Assembly: GCA_964059195.1 (NCBI GenBank)
Contig: CAXKWD010000011.1
Coordinates: 11,688,451-11,752,450, forward strand
DNA: 64,000 bases
Source: Ectobius pallidus
Lineage: Eukaryota; Arthropoda; Insecta; Blattodea; Ectobiidae
Direction: 5' to 3'
In this document: one piece after another, positions 12,301 through 27,300 of the stretch
Layout: the number at the start of each line of letters is the position of its first letter
Position numbering within the stretch: the stretch's first letter is position 1
Position numbers and translations under genes: made by a program
The notes under the pieces: generated by a model
Databases searched by the model: none
Told to the model about the DNA's origin: nothing
The model's input: the letters and a program-made list of their open reading frames with translations, nothing else

Positions 12301-15300
12301 TAAAATTTCCTACAAATATGGTATTTTAAGTTTTTTGTACTATTACCATGGAGGTGTGAAGCTCTCAGAAAAGGCTAAAATTGTATTGTTTGCAACATTT
12401 TGAGTTTTTTGCTCCTTAACATCGGGACAACACTGTACCACTTCATTTATCGGTGTTGATGCACTCCCTTGCATGAAACTCTGTAAAGTTTGTTAGATAA
12501 AACACAAGAAGATTTAATTGTAAGATCACAAAAATCTGAATGAAAAGGCTGTACCGAATGAAAATTCAGTACCAAAGCCACTTAGGTTTTCTAGTAAAGA
12601 TTGCTTTCAGCATTATATCTGGAGGAAAAAAGCACTGATTTTATCTTACTGATTTAAACAGATATACAGAAATTATTACAAAATCCATCCTACTGCTACT
12701 AAGAAAATCTTATACAAGTTCATGAACTGACAAATCTCATTATTAAATTAAATTTTAATGAGGGGATTATTATTATTATTATTATTATTATTATTTATTG
12801 GAGTAGTTAATTAGAAGATCTAGACATAGGTAGGAGGACAATATTAGGTTAGATTTAAGGGAAGTAGGTTTTGCTAGGGATGGAGTTAGCACAGAATAGG
12901 GTTGAATGGCAGGCTTATGTAAGTGCAGGAATGAACCTCCGGGTTCCATAAAATAGATAATATCCCTTTAGCTTGCTTAGGAATAGTCTATTGTCAATGA
13001 ATAAGTAAGAAAGTTAGAGTAATCCCTGGAACATGGATAAAGAGAAACTATGAAAGCACTCCTTTATTCTCCCTGTAGGATGATAGCACTATTGAAATTT
13101 ATTATGCCCATAGGAAATGAGGCAGTATGCGCCGGTATGGAATACTGTCACTGCTTTTAGAGGTCCAATCACATACTGGCACTGGTTTCAATTGTTAAAT
13201 GGCATACCATCACTGAAAATCAGGGGCTATTTAATACAAACTCTTAATGTTCCTTTGACTTGTAATATAATGATTACTTTTCATGATTATTCATCCACAA
13301 GTCCATTTTCATCGGTAGCCATTGTTACTATAGAAGGCTGCGATGATAACTTGACTATACCACTAGATTCAATGTTTTTATAAATAGTTCTTGGTAACAA
13401 AATCTTGTGACTTTTATATTGTTTAAATAGGTCTTACATATTTTAAAAATATCTTATGTGAAATTAATAAACTAAACTTCGTGGCACTACATCCTTTAAT
13501 GGACTAGGCGTACCACCCGACCGCTGCTCATCTACCATAGATGGCAGGATTTGGGGCATGTGGTCAGCATGGCGACACACACAGCCAGTATTGGTGGTTT
13601 CTGCTACCGTGAAATAAATAAAGGTCAGGCAATCGACAGTACAAGATGTTCTGGTCTTGTGTTGTGCTCCTGCTTGGCAATCATCTATAAAGCAGGGCTG
13701 GTTACTCATGAAGGAAGTTAATTAAAAACACGCCAAGTGTCTATCACATAATTATGTTGTAAGGGAGGGAATGTGCTTTTTTAAATTCAGGTATGATAGG
13801 GAAAACTTTTGGGATAGCATACCACCTCTGGATTTTTTCCCACTTCCTTCACTGCACAGGATGATAACTTTATAATCTTTTATTCTGCCCCAAGGATGAT
13901 AGCTTTATTGTCTTTTATATTGCCTGTAGGATGATAACTTTATTATCTTTTATTCTGCCTGTAGAATGACAGCACCATTCCCTTGCTTCGATTTTTAAAA
14001 GACTATATCCTTCCTCGCTGTTTAACTATATCAATTTCAGAAATAAATATCTTAAGACGTTCAATATTTATTATCCTCTTTCCTCAGGACAACTGTATTT
14101 ACTATTTTACATGGAATTTTCTTTCATATTGGCCAAGTAACAATTTGTTATCTCTTGATGCACTAGTTTCACAAACCTTATTATGGATTCATAATAAGTA
14201 ATACGTTTCCATCTTCCAAGGCCGTATATGAATTCTAAATTGTGAAAATAGATTTGCTAACAAAGTTGAACTCTGGTGTGCGTAAATCCAAACTGCTTGT
14301 GGATGATGCTTAGGAACTATATTTTTTGGTAATATGTTAAATACCTAATTTTGCTGACTGGTTTCCTTCTGTACGCAGCTTTTTAAATTACTTAAATTCC
14401 ATTATGAACTCTCACAATATCACAAAATTTGTTAGATTGTGCAAAAGTGCACAGAAGCATAACATTTGCCAAAAAGTTTTAAAATATTGCCTATAAAAAT
14501 TACGTTTTGATTTTTTGTGTGATTATTTTTCACTTGTTCATATTCTCATTGTTGCACGCTTTCTTAAGATTGAAGCATGAATACTGATTATACTCTATAT
14601 ACCGATACCTCAGAACGCATGAATATGCAGTATGCATGACTGAATAACGTAAATTAATCAGGAAAATTTAAAATTCAAAACAACAGTTTAATACCATAAT
14701 CAGCCAGTTAGATTCATAAATAAATCAGGTTTATAGATATGCTCATTTATGTACAATTAATCATTCTTCACTTGACTTTTTGGACTTCATGCACATTTCT
14801 CTTTCCTACACAGGTTCAGCAGATGAAGCATGCAAATTTCAATGGAGGTAAATAAACGTATTTTATTGAAGACAAAATTATTTTAAACTGAATTAGGCCG
14901 AACAATGCTCCTGTTAAGTTTTGCATGACCCCTCACAAATAGTTTATACCACTACTGGAGCCTTGAAACTCATCCAGGCAGCAAGGAACGATGAGAAATG
15001 CATGTCTTAATTTTTGTTAATAATTCTTCTTTTTTACATGACCATAACCGAAGAAACAATAAATTAGGTTAGTGTACAGGTATTATTAACTTAATATCTG
15101 AAAAAAATTAGTATTTAACCCATTTGGAATTTTCATCAGCTGTTTACACTATTACACAACACGTGAGAGCATGCAATGGGAATACAGAACTCTGATGACT
15201 GAGAACACAAGTTTTAAAGGGGGAAAAAAAGTTGCAAAGGGTATATGTCAATATAGGGTGTCCTAGATAATTTGTTTCTATCTACGGTACATAAAATACT

Positions 15301-18300
15301 GATGGCAGGCAAAACATATTTTACAGAATTTCCTCATTAGAGTGTAATAGTACATTATGAAACAAGCCTATAACGGATGCATCATTGCCTATTAAGATAG
15401 GAGTATGTTTATGAATCAAGCAAAGCGAGTTTCATAATTTTTATACGAGCATCTTAATTAGCATTATAGGCAAGTTGCATATGACTGTTTTGTTTGACCA
15501 AAATTAGTCTAAATGTTTAAATGTTGAGATTTTAGATTAACTCAAATCCCCGTGCTGTCCTTCACATCTGCTGGCTGCTGGTTGTTGTAGTTCTTGTCTT
15601 CAACGGCAGATTTCAAATTACAGTGTCGGTCAAATCAAAGCTTCCTTTTGCCCGTTTTCTTGAACCCAACAGATTTTGACAACAAGAAATGAATTAATGT
15701 TAGTATGATATTAAAATTTACACGAACAGAATTGATTTTATCTTAAATACAGGCTATTTATTACGCAGTTTTCAGCTGATACTCTCAAGTTCTCAAGATT
15801 GATCTCTGTTCGATAATAATCGATACCACACCGAGATCACAATGGAAATCTTTATCATTATGGATATAATTATGATACCGTTACATCACACATAATAAGT
15901 GTATCCTATTATAGCATGGTAAAAAAAAAATTAATGCAGTGCTACTAATTTGATGGTAACTCTAAATGCTGAAGGTCAATGGCGCCAACTTTTGAAAAAC
16001 ATTGGGTGGGCTTAAAGATTTAAAAATTTTCATACTTCCGTCCCTTCGTTCATGAAATAGACTAATATAATATTGATATGACTATTATATAAATATAGTA
16101 GGCCTACTGTAGGCCTACATGAAATGATTTCATTGTTTCTGTTGATAAACCTAATAATAATTGTCTTATACCCCACACTCTTGTGTCACAATTCCTTGCT
16201 TTGTCCATTAAATTGCATGTAAAAAAAAGTTTTTTTTCTTGACGCATAAAAAGAATAATAATAATGCGGTGGATGTGGAAACTGCGTTAACAGATTAAGA
16301 TATAAAAATTTAGTGAGCTGAGAAACGACTTGAAACAATTGTGAGTGAATTGGAACAAGAGGAGATGGTACTGTGTATGTCAACAATAGCCTGATTTTAG
16401 CTTTCCAGCGATTCAAAAACGAAAATTATTTTAGTAATGGTAATACAAAATTTAATAAAATAGGCCTTTGGAAAATTATTGGGTGGGCTTCAGCCCCACG
16501 GGCCCATATAAGTTGGCGCCTCTGCTGAAGGTGTTACAGCAGCAGCAGTTTTTCTTTTTTAAATGTAACATACTATGTTTTTAACATTAGAATTAAGCAT
16601 TTACATTAGCTATTTTGAACAGGGACTGAAAGGTGCTTTTGTATCATCCAGTTTTCCAGTACTAAGCTGGCAGTGTTATAGGTCGGCTGTGTTGAGCGTG
16701 AGCTCCAAGTAATTGGTGAAAGAGTTAACTAAGCAAAAATGGGTGTGGAAATTGTGGTTTATAGAGCAAGGATTGGCACATTTGTAGGGTGCTAGGAAGA
16801 TCAAGCAAATTCAAAGTATCTTCATCAAACAAAGATCTACCTTTTGAGCAAAGAACGGAAAAGAAAAATCTCATCCAGAGGCCAGGGCTGTGGGTAAAGT
16901 TGCATATGTAAAAAACCTACAATTGTGGATAAACAGGGAACTGTGGAGTGGTGAGGGAGTAAAGAAGGGCACAAGGAACAGAAAGGCAGTTGGAAACTAC
17001 AAGAGACAGCAGTCTGGAGAATTTGGAATCTCACCAATAACCGTAACGAGCAAGCTGAATGTAAAGAAATGCTTGAAGAGAAGAATGGGTGAATGATGCG
17101 ATGGGACGTCTTGGAGGAAAACAAACCAGCTGATCGATAAAAGATAACTGGGTGGGAGATCAGTTCACTAAAACCCAGCCACAGCACGTGGGAGAAATTT
17201 GAAATGCAGCTGCAGAGATAAAATAGAAGAACTCAATAGGGGTGGTACAGCAATGGGGTGGTACAGCAATGGGGTGGTACAGCAATGGGGGTGGTACAGA
17301 ACTAAGGAGGAGGATATGGTGGTTATTCTCAGCAGGATGAGAGAAAAGGAAAATAGGCTGTATACAAAGATTCTGTATGAAGAAAAAGTGGTGAAAGGGA
17401 TACACAATCCACAGTGCAAAATGACTGTAAAAGGTAGAAATTTAAAGAGGGGACCATGGTAAGTGTGCATGAACATTATCCATTCGCAAACTCTTTCAAA
17501 TAACTGGATAAGGGAGGACAGAACGTGAAAAAGTAAAGGAGACAAGAAATAGCTGTTACAAAAGGGAAGAGAAAGTGTAAAAGAGGCTAAAAGATCTGTA
17601 ATGTCTAGTATGTGAATTGGTAAGTGTCAACAGGGCTAGTGAACAGGGCCATCTTCATTAAATTAGTTTTCTTTATAGTGAAGATTTTAATCTCCAGAGG
17701 CCAATACAAACCGCAATAGATTTACTGTGTGCTAATCAATGAACTGCCAGGACGAATACTTTCCCTCACTTAGATGAAATCATAATAGAAATCTATTACA
17801 TAAACTCAAATGCCCAGCCACCCTTCATTATGAAAAGATGAAGATCTCTGATCAAACAATCCCATGAAGTTTGACAGCAAATAAAGAATGATGCAACTCA
17901 TATCATCTCCTCCTCTTTGTTAATTACAAAACAACTTTTATCTATCACTCACGTTTGAAGGCCACGCTCATGATTGTGTTGGAATTTGTACAGTAGTTCT
18001 TATTTACACATTTAAGGCAGGGATTATTTTTTACTGCCTCTGCCCGTATTATAGGTAGCCTACTATAGCTAGAGAAGTATTGTATTTGGCCCTGAGATTC
18101 AAAGTTGAGTTTTTAACATTAATACACATTTTGAGGTATCCTGAATCCAAAATTACTATTTTCAAAACCATATCTGTCTTGTGTGTGTGTCTGTGAACAG
18201 CCTAGACAAAATTTTGTCTAATAATAATCGAAATGGAGATTTTACATACATACTTCACTAATTATAGAAAACTAACCTGAACATGTTTCGAGCCTGCCTC

Positions 18301-21300
18301 TAGACTCATCCTCAGCTACACTCCATCTGAGGTTGGGTCTGAAATACATTGGTAAAACTAAAAGAAATTTGGATGTAAGGGCTAAAGAACATATCAGAAA
18401 CATAAAATATGCACAGATTGAAAAATCAGCTATAGCCGCTCATGTGTGGAAGAAGATCATGAAATTAATTTGGAGCCGGAACTTAAAAAGTTTGTGTACG
18501 GACATAAGCAACTCACAGTTTGGGAGAAAATTTATATCTACAAAAACAAAGACCAGCTGATGAATTTTGAAATACCCGCCGAAGATGATTCAACCAAGAG
18601 ATTGGTTAAACATCCGCCAGGTGTCGCAGCTGCTGTCCCAACCTCAGATGGAGTATAGCTGAGGATGAGTCTAGAGGCAGGCTCGAAACATGTTCAGGTT
18701 AGTTTTCTGTAATTAGTGAAGTAGCCTATGTATGTAAAATCTCCATCTCGATTATTAATAGATATTTTGTAACTTCACTATATAAACTCCCTATTTATTT
18801 TAACAAAATTTTGTATTTGGGTTAGATACCTTCTGGGGTTGTGACACAAAGATTGGCAACAACTTACTTTTACTTTTAATGCCACTTTACATGAAGACAA
18901 TTTTATTTTTCGCTATTTTCTCTTAAACAGCTCTAAAATATATTGTTAAAATTTTGTACGCACAGTGCTTATACAGTGTTTAAACACCTCCTAGCAAGTC
19001 TCCTGCAGAAGTTCAGCTGGGAATTGTATAAACTTTCACCCTAAAGCACGGACCTTGATCCCAGTGATTTCCATCTTTTCTTACACCTCAAGAATTGACA
19101 GGGAATGACAGACAGGAGGAGATGTTCAAATCCCTGGCAGCAGACTTGTACGACACAGGCATTTGGAAGTTGGTTCCACGGTATGACAAATATTTCAATT
19201 CCGGTGGCGAATACGTTGAAAAATAGCTGAACACTTGCTGTATCTGTTGCAATAAATGTTTCCTTGAAATTGTGTTTTGTTTGTGTAAATGATCCCAGGG
19301 AAACTTACTTTGTGGATGCACCCCATACATTAATTTAATCTCACTTGGGAGAGATGACAGCTACATAAGAAAGCAAACAATTCCGAAATTAAACAATAAA
19401 GCTACATTACCCAGGTGCTGTATGAGGACTGATATCTTAATGATGCTTGTCAGGGAAAGATTGAACACTGAGAGAAGTCTACACATCAATACCTCCCAAA
19501 AGATTAATGACAGCCAACTCGTTCCTACGCACATGGATCTCATAATTTTTGCACTAAAAGAAACACACAAAAAAGAGAAATGTTTAATTAAAAAATTAAG
19601 AATAAGAAATTAATTCTTCTAAGTTATGCGAGAAAAATATTTTAATTTTCACCACCAATATGGAGTTCCTCTCTAATAATGCTGCATAACTAACATTTTC
19701 ACAACTTCAATAGGCCTATTTTAAATGCCATATGAAGAAACAGATTTTCTGGAACACCTGTATATTATGAAAATACCCTTTGACAGAAGTAACTTTCTCT
19801 ATTCGAGATTAGCAGGAAGCACTTGAATATATGCACTCAGTGTACTGTGTACCTGTTATTGAAAACATCACAAATTGAACTCAATGATGACAATTTTACC
19901 TTCTCTTATATTTTAAGGTATTGTTTAAACCTGTTCCTCAGAAAGTGGAAAAGAAATGGTGAAAATGGTAATTGAACAATAATTTTGCCCATAAACTCTT
20001 TCTTTTATGATTCTGTTTACCTCCGTTCTGTGGATTTTAACGCTTGAAAAAGCTGTCTTCGTCAAGTAGCCTACCATGCACCTTTGGGTTCTAACTCATC
20101 AGTATCTGACTTGAATGTCTTCTAGGTTATTTTACACTAGTGTTTATTCCCTTCTGTCAGAATCATAATCACTTCAACACAACCTATATTCTCACTCACC
20201 CTATGTAACACCATAGATTCCATGTCAAATTGTTAGGAATTATGGCTTACTAATGGTTCAGTGCCTTCATGCAGTACATCAGTTGCAAGGGAAACTACAA
20301 TTTTTAAGGCTGAGTACAAAATATGAATTATAAATACAAATGAAGTGGATACGAGGATACAGATGACCCATACACAACATTATAAATGAACTGGATACGA
20401 GTATATAGGTGACCCATACACAACATCACGACAAGTGGGAATTACATTATTAAGATCTTATGTCATATTAAATTCTTTTAAAAAGGAACATATTTTTACC
20501 TGTATTGATTCGTTCTTGTTCACCTCCATGCTGCTGAAAATCAATATAATCGACATCAGGGTCGCTTGTTGACAGATGACGCTGGCGGCGATTCACTGTC
20601 GTCAGTCCCCCATCTGGTCCTGTGACAGTAGCAAACTCTCTGCCCAGCACAATGTGGCCGATGTTCTTCCGAGGCAGCTCATGCGGATTTCGACCATGTA
20701 GGATCACAGGTTCTGTCTGTCTCACATCATGGCTGTAATCAAATTACATTTTGTTTTCTTTAGACTATTCTGACCCTCGGTGTGGGGGCAGGGTCAACAA
20801 CTTGTCCACTCCCACTAAGCTGAGTCCACCAAACCACTCAGTATCTCAGCCAAAGACTCAGGACTGTCATTAGGAAGGTGGGATTAGGATTTGCCTGCAG
20901 CCACATGGATTTACACTTGTGATTGCAAGATGAATGCTTTTTGAGATATGAAATGTGAGTGGTGAAAGAGATGAAGAGTAATCAAGAAGGAATGAAATCC
21001 AGATAACAGGAGAACCCTATTGTTGGGGGGGGGGGGGGGGGGGAGACAGACCACCACTAGTAGAACCAACATACTTCCCACTTGCAGGTCAGACACCTTA
21101 TGTACTGGACTTTTTTATTGGAAAACCTATCCATGATCATATCTATTCAGTCCCATACGTATTTACTCATGAACTCAGTACAGATCATTATGCTGTAGCT
21201 GTAACTATATTTTCTGATAATGACCCCGAAATACCCGCAATTCAACAATTAACTACCTTTTCAATTGGGACTACTATAAAAATATCCATGGCGAAATAAC

Positions 21301-24300
21301 TTATTTTTAAAATCACCACAAGGCCTAGATACAGCTGTCAGTAAGATAAACAGGTATGTTCATCATGTAGCAAATCAGGCTAGTTCTCAAGTTAATCGCC
21401 TAAGATGCATTAAATACATTGCATCACCAAGAATCAGACAGTTTCTATGAGATAAGATAAACTGTCGACGATTATGGGAACATACGAAATACCCTCTTCA
21501 CAAGACCAACTATAATCATGCCTCAAGAAATTTGAGCCAAGCACTTAAGGAAGAAAGGGATAAAAATCAGAGGGTCATTCGGAAAGTAAAGAACGTTCCG
21601 GTCTCACGAGTTGTGTAGTTCTTGCATACACAAATGCCACCATATCATTGACCTTCCCATTCCTTTGAATCAATCTGATGTAAACAGCAAGCCCCACTGT
21701 CATATACTGTATAATTGTGAGACTTTAAAGTGTGTGACAAAATTAACATTCCTGCTAAGTGTGAGGTTCATACTGTAATATGCTTTTAGAATGCGAAAAA
21801 AGTCTGCCCTATCAAAATTTACAGACAGATAATTGAGGTTTATGGTAACGTGATGAACGAAGCTTCAGTTCGAAAATGGTGCATCATGTTTAACAGTGGA
21901 TAGATGAATATTCATGATGAAGAATGCTCGGGACGACCTACAATTGTGACAGATGAACTCAAATAAAGGATTGAGGAAAGGTTTCACTATTGATGGACTG
22001 AGTACATTCTTTCCTGGAATTTCAAGAACAGTTCTGTACGGAATTGTTCGTGGTGATTTGGGCTACAAAAAAGTATGTGCTAGGTAGGTTCCTCAAGTTT
22101 TGACAGATAAACACAAACAAAAACTAAACTTAATGGGAGTTGCACTGAATTTTCCCAGTCAATACAAACAAGGATGGTGAGGAGTTTTTGAACCACATTG
22201 TTAATGGTGATGAGACCTGCATCTCACATAAAACTCCAGAAACTCTGTGTCTGTCAATGGAATGGAATCATTCCCGATCCTAATCAAAACCAAAGTTATG
22301 GCTACAGTGTTTTGGGATCAAAAGGGCATCCTTCTCTTCAACTACATGCCTAGAAGAAAAAACCATAAAGAGTGTCCTACTGTCAGACCCTTCGCCACAA
22401 CATTCAAAATAAGGTGTGGAATGTTGTCCAAGAGCATTCTGCTTCTTCACGATAATGCACATCCGCATGCTCCAGAGTTGACGAAGAACTTGCTTCAGCA
22501 GTTTAAGAGGGAAGTTTTTGAACATTTGCCTTATATCCTGGACTTGGCCCCTAGTGGTTACCACCTTTTCCCCAAACTGAAGGATTTTTTTGGTGGAAAC
22601 CTCCATAAAAGTGACGACAAACTGAAAGAGGGGGTTAGAGACTGGTTCAACAACTTGGTGGCAACTGAGTATGCAGAAGGCATAGAAAAGCTGGTGAAAT
22701 GCTATGACAAATGTTTAAATTTGAACAGTGACTATGTAGGGAAATTGCTCATTTCTTTACTTTCTGAATGACCCTCAAATAAACAATCAACTACTCAGTC
22801 TTTACGTTCGAGATGGTTCGCTATGGAAGAAATCGAAACTCATCACCAAAACGCTTGAGTGAATTCCGCCACTAAAAGTGGGTAATTTGAGATATAGTGC
22901 ATTGCAAGTTATGCTGACTTATTTTGACAAATACTGGAAAGTCAATTTAAAACATAGCCCATTTAGATCCAGTTTTCAACAGTATGATTAACAATGAAGT
23001 ACTTACACCTCTACAGCTGTCATCATTATCAATCCACTTTTCTCCAGGTAAAGTTCTGAACGCTATGAAGAGAACTTCTCCTAAGAAGGCTCCTGGTAAC
23101 GACTTAATTACTCATCCACTTCTCAAAGCTTTTCCTAGAAAAACTCTCATGTACTTAATGCAATACTATGACTAACATATTTCCCTAAGAAATGGAAATA
23201 TGCCAATGTTGTTATGATTCCGAAGCCCGACAAAACTAAGAGTGATCCTCATGGTTATCAGCCTATCAGACTCGTTCCTCTTTTTCCAAAATATTTGAAC
23301 ACCTACATTTACCTACTTCCGAACTTTTTGGATTCAGTTATTCCGAATACACAGTTTGGTTTTAGATAAGCACATTCTTGTACTCAGCAATTACATCAAG
23401 TAGTTGACACCATATTAGACACTTATGAAGAGAAATCTGTGTGTCTTGGATTGTTTTTAGATATGGGAAAGTCATTTGATGGATGAATGTCTACTGTACA
23501 AAGTTAAATCTCTGCTTTCAGACACATTACATCGAGTATTGAAATCTTATCTCTCCAATAGAACATTTTCTGTCAAATAGAAAATTCTCAATCTTGTTAA
23601 ATCCGTAAAATCAGGTGCGCCTCAATGTAGCGTACTTGACTTGTTTTTTACCATATTTATGTGTCTGACTTCCCAGGAGAACACAACATAACAATAGCCC
23701 AATTCAAAGATGATGTTGCTGTCCTAAGTCAAGGGTCCTGCAAGACAACTGCTAATCAAATTCAAGAATCTGTCAATCTTATAGACGACTGGTATGTTAA
23801 ATGGAAATTAAAAATGAATCCAAAGAAATTCGAAACTGTTATCTTTATTTATAAACGTCATGTACAACATCATCCACTATACCTACAAGGTGAAGAAATA
23901 CCCCAAGCAGATAAAGCGAGATATCTTGGTCTAATTTTAGACAAAAGAAACTTTGAGATGTTTAACTTGAATTCTCATATTACTCAACTAATGCAGACTC
24001 AGATACAGAATACATCAAGTTAATCATCTCATTCAAGGATCTTCTCCCTTGCCACTACAATTCAAAAGAATTACATACTGTATCTATCTTTAATCTGACC
24101 AGTATCGTCCTATGGGTGTGCTCTATGGGGATCCGCCTCCAAGTCACAAATCAACAGAATCCAGACTGCACAGAACTGGGTTCTATGGCTCGTCGCTTAC
24201 GCACCAGTATGTCCGCAATGCTAATTGACATACAGACCTACATTTACCCACAAATGAATCTACCGTCCAGTCCTGCTACAAGAGACTTTACGAAACAATC

Positions 24301-27300
24301 AGTAACCATCCAAGCAAACTAATGAATGAGATCTCTTACCAACTATCATCTGATCGCCAACTATGATGACTGAAAAGGAAATATCACAATCATAGTTTAT
24401 GTTGAATCCAGCATAATACCTACTTTAGTAGAGGGCAATCACTGGATTGCGACCTCTTTACATGTTCCACAATGTACAGCACAATATTTTTGTATCTAAG
24501 TTATGAGCAAAATTGTAATATAATATTTGTATAATAACATTTTCTTACAATGAAAAAAAAGTTATAAGTTACTTTTCTTAAAGTGTGATCAACTGATACA
24601 ATATTGTTAGTATATTTCTTTCTTTTTTTCATGGATATCTTTTCTTGGACAAACTGATGTTATAACAGGTGAACAAGAGCACAAGTTGAAAAGCCTTCAA
24701 CATGTTGTTTGCCCACTTACCAGCATGAGATGTTAATTTACATGACACAACAGAATGACTTGCATTTGTATATATGGCAGATGAGTCAAGCTATTTCACA
24801 TAAATGATTCCAACAGTTAGGTCTGCAATGTTATGAGCATGGCTAGTATTTATAAACACTGGTGGATCCAGAGTTGATCCCCCCCCCCCCCCACCCAGTA
24901 AGACATTTTTTCTTGGCTGAGCAAAATTTCTCAAGGGTCATTCCATGTCAATTGATTTTTTACCTTAGGTTATCAAGTTTTCATGAACTTTAGTTTATCA
25001 ACAGGTTGCCTAGAACTGAGCATAAATCTTTATTTTCACAATTTTAACTCACCCCATTTTCAATGTATAATGGTAAGAAATATTGACTCTGCTTACAACT
25101 AATGAGCTCAGTTTTCACTCATTTTCAATCAGTGGCGGATGCAGAATTTTTTCCGGGGGGGGGGGGATTTGAATAGGTAGAAAGAATACATAATTAGTTT
25201 ATAAAACTGGCCACTTATATTGCATACGGTATATAGACTTTTTTCAAATTTTGGGGGGGATATTTCATCCCCCCTGCGTCCGCACTGTTTTCAATGATCC
25301 TGTGTAAGAAAGCAAAGATATGGCGCTTGTACCAGTAGTGCATGTTTATAAACTTGGCTTGCTGTGGATTTGTTTCTTTTTCTTTAAAATACCTTTAAAA
25401 ACATCACTGAGATAATAGTTTTGATTAATTAAACTAAATTTATTTACCGGTACTTAAATTGAAATTACAGGTTATTTTTATAACATTTTCCACAACAACT
25501 TATTACCGGTATGCATTGTTAAAAGAAGCAATTTGTTCAAGAGGCTGCTCTGAACTCACTCTTTTCAGACAGTACTCATAGTCTTGGGGACTAAGCTATG
25601 TCGTAGTAATGCACGTTTGAGTCCAAGTTAGATTCAACTTATATTATTATTATTATTATCATCAAATTATTTCTTAAATAAAAGATTATTATCAAACAGA
25701 GTCTGCAAATATTTTAAACTAAATGTGTTTTCCATATGACTGATACCAAAGTTGGTATTAATGGAGTGGCATAAAGATTTTATGGTATTAGTTCGATAAT
25801 GTGAAACTTTTATTTGTGTGTCTTGTGCTAGAAGTTCTACTTTTAATTCAAGTTTTCTTTAAAAAAAAAAAATAAAAAAAAAAAAAAACTATTTATTCAT
25901 ACATACAAGATAATACATAACTTAAAATCTCTGAAACACTCAAATACAGTAACTTATTAGTCTGCAACTATTTTTGCAATCAGTAAAAAAAAGCTTTCAA
26001 CTGTTTCAGTTTTCCCTTAGGAGTCCATTAACCGATATTTTATACTCATAGTGTTTTTGGAAGTTTACTGACCTGTGGCAAACACCATGTAGCAAAACAT
26101 CTAAAGCCTGTCCAAGTCTTTTCATTTTACACTAACCATCACTGCATGTCAACACTGTGACCTTCACAAACCAAACTTGCACCTAAACTGAGTGAATTTT
26201 TTTTTACAGCTTAAAAGGAAAAGTAGGAAATGCCACCCCCTGAACTGGTCATTCTGTGAGGAGGAAACAGTACCGTTGCTTCCAATACAACACAATATAC
26301 AGTTGAGTTGGAAACAAAACCCTTAAAAAACAAAACTTTGCATAACGTACAGTACTTGGAAATAAAGCTGCAAAAGGAAAATGTGATAACATAAGCAGAA
26401 TCTTTGATCATAATAACAGCATTTTTTCAATGTATTAGCAGTGATTCGAACGAGACTTTATAAAAGTGATAACATTACCAGACTGATAATATTATCCATG
26501 ATTACACGAAGGAGTATTCACTGTATAATATATTCCATTTAATTCACATCCAGAAATAGTACAGAGATCGCCTGGAATCTGAAAGCTTCACGACCGTTAC
26601 AATTTGAACATGTCGTTGGCAGTGCGCATGCGTGGAGTGCTAAAGTCCTCCATGAAAATATAGTCCGCTGCTCCACGCGCTCTAGTTATTCACGTAGATA
26701 CTAGCGTAATATCGTCAATGTTTTCATCTCAGCACGTTTCGCTTGCATTCGCTTTCCCGCAGCATCTGTCTGTGACGTCGTCCATGCTTTCAGTTTGAGG
26801 GCGAATACTGTACATATGAACAACAAAAAATTCAATAAGTTTATCAAAAATCTTATTTCATAGTTCAAAAGTTACTTCACTCTGTACTTAGTAGACAATT
26901 AAGGAACGATTTTATTTGTAATAACTCAGGATTTCAATTTTTGTTCTTACTACTTTTCCTTTTTTCTTTTTACTATTCTGTTCTTTCTTTTTTATTATTA
27001 TTTCTTAGGTATTGATTTAATATTATATTTTCTTTATGTATTTGTAATTTGTATTTTGTAATGTAAATGGCTGAACTGTGCCCGAGCACGAGCGCATGCT
27101 CATTCGGGTGGTCTTGTTTTGTTTTGTATAAAATAAAAATAAATAAATAATTGTTTCTCTGGCTGCAAAGTGTATTCCACTTGTTTTGTTGGCTAGACTG
27201 TTTTGCTGCCTTGATAAACGTTGACTGACAACCAGAAAAATGTAAGAGAGAGATACTTCTTTCACAATTAGATCCAAGAACCCTACATTTGCCTATACCC

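Larger units (their letters stand above)
11028..20499 (-). other. Intron 2 of PP2C-like gene
   Basis: TE fragments are listed separately. The stretches 11028-12760, 13980-15970, 17600-18225 and 19331-20330 hold no gene or repeat I can support beyond AT-rich unique sequence. Confidence 0.65.

Noticed and set aside
16837..17545. Several overlapping frames on both strands as a gene
   Set aside because: No recognised domain, no splice logic, and a tandem repeat in the middle. The start of the block is a LINE fragment.
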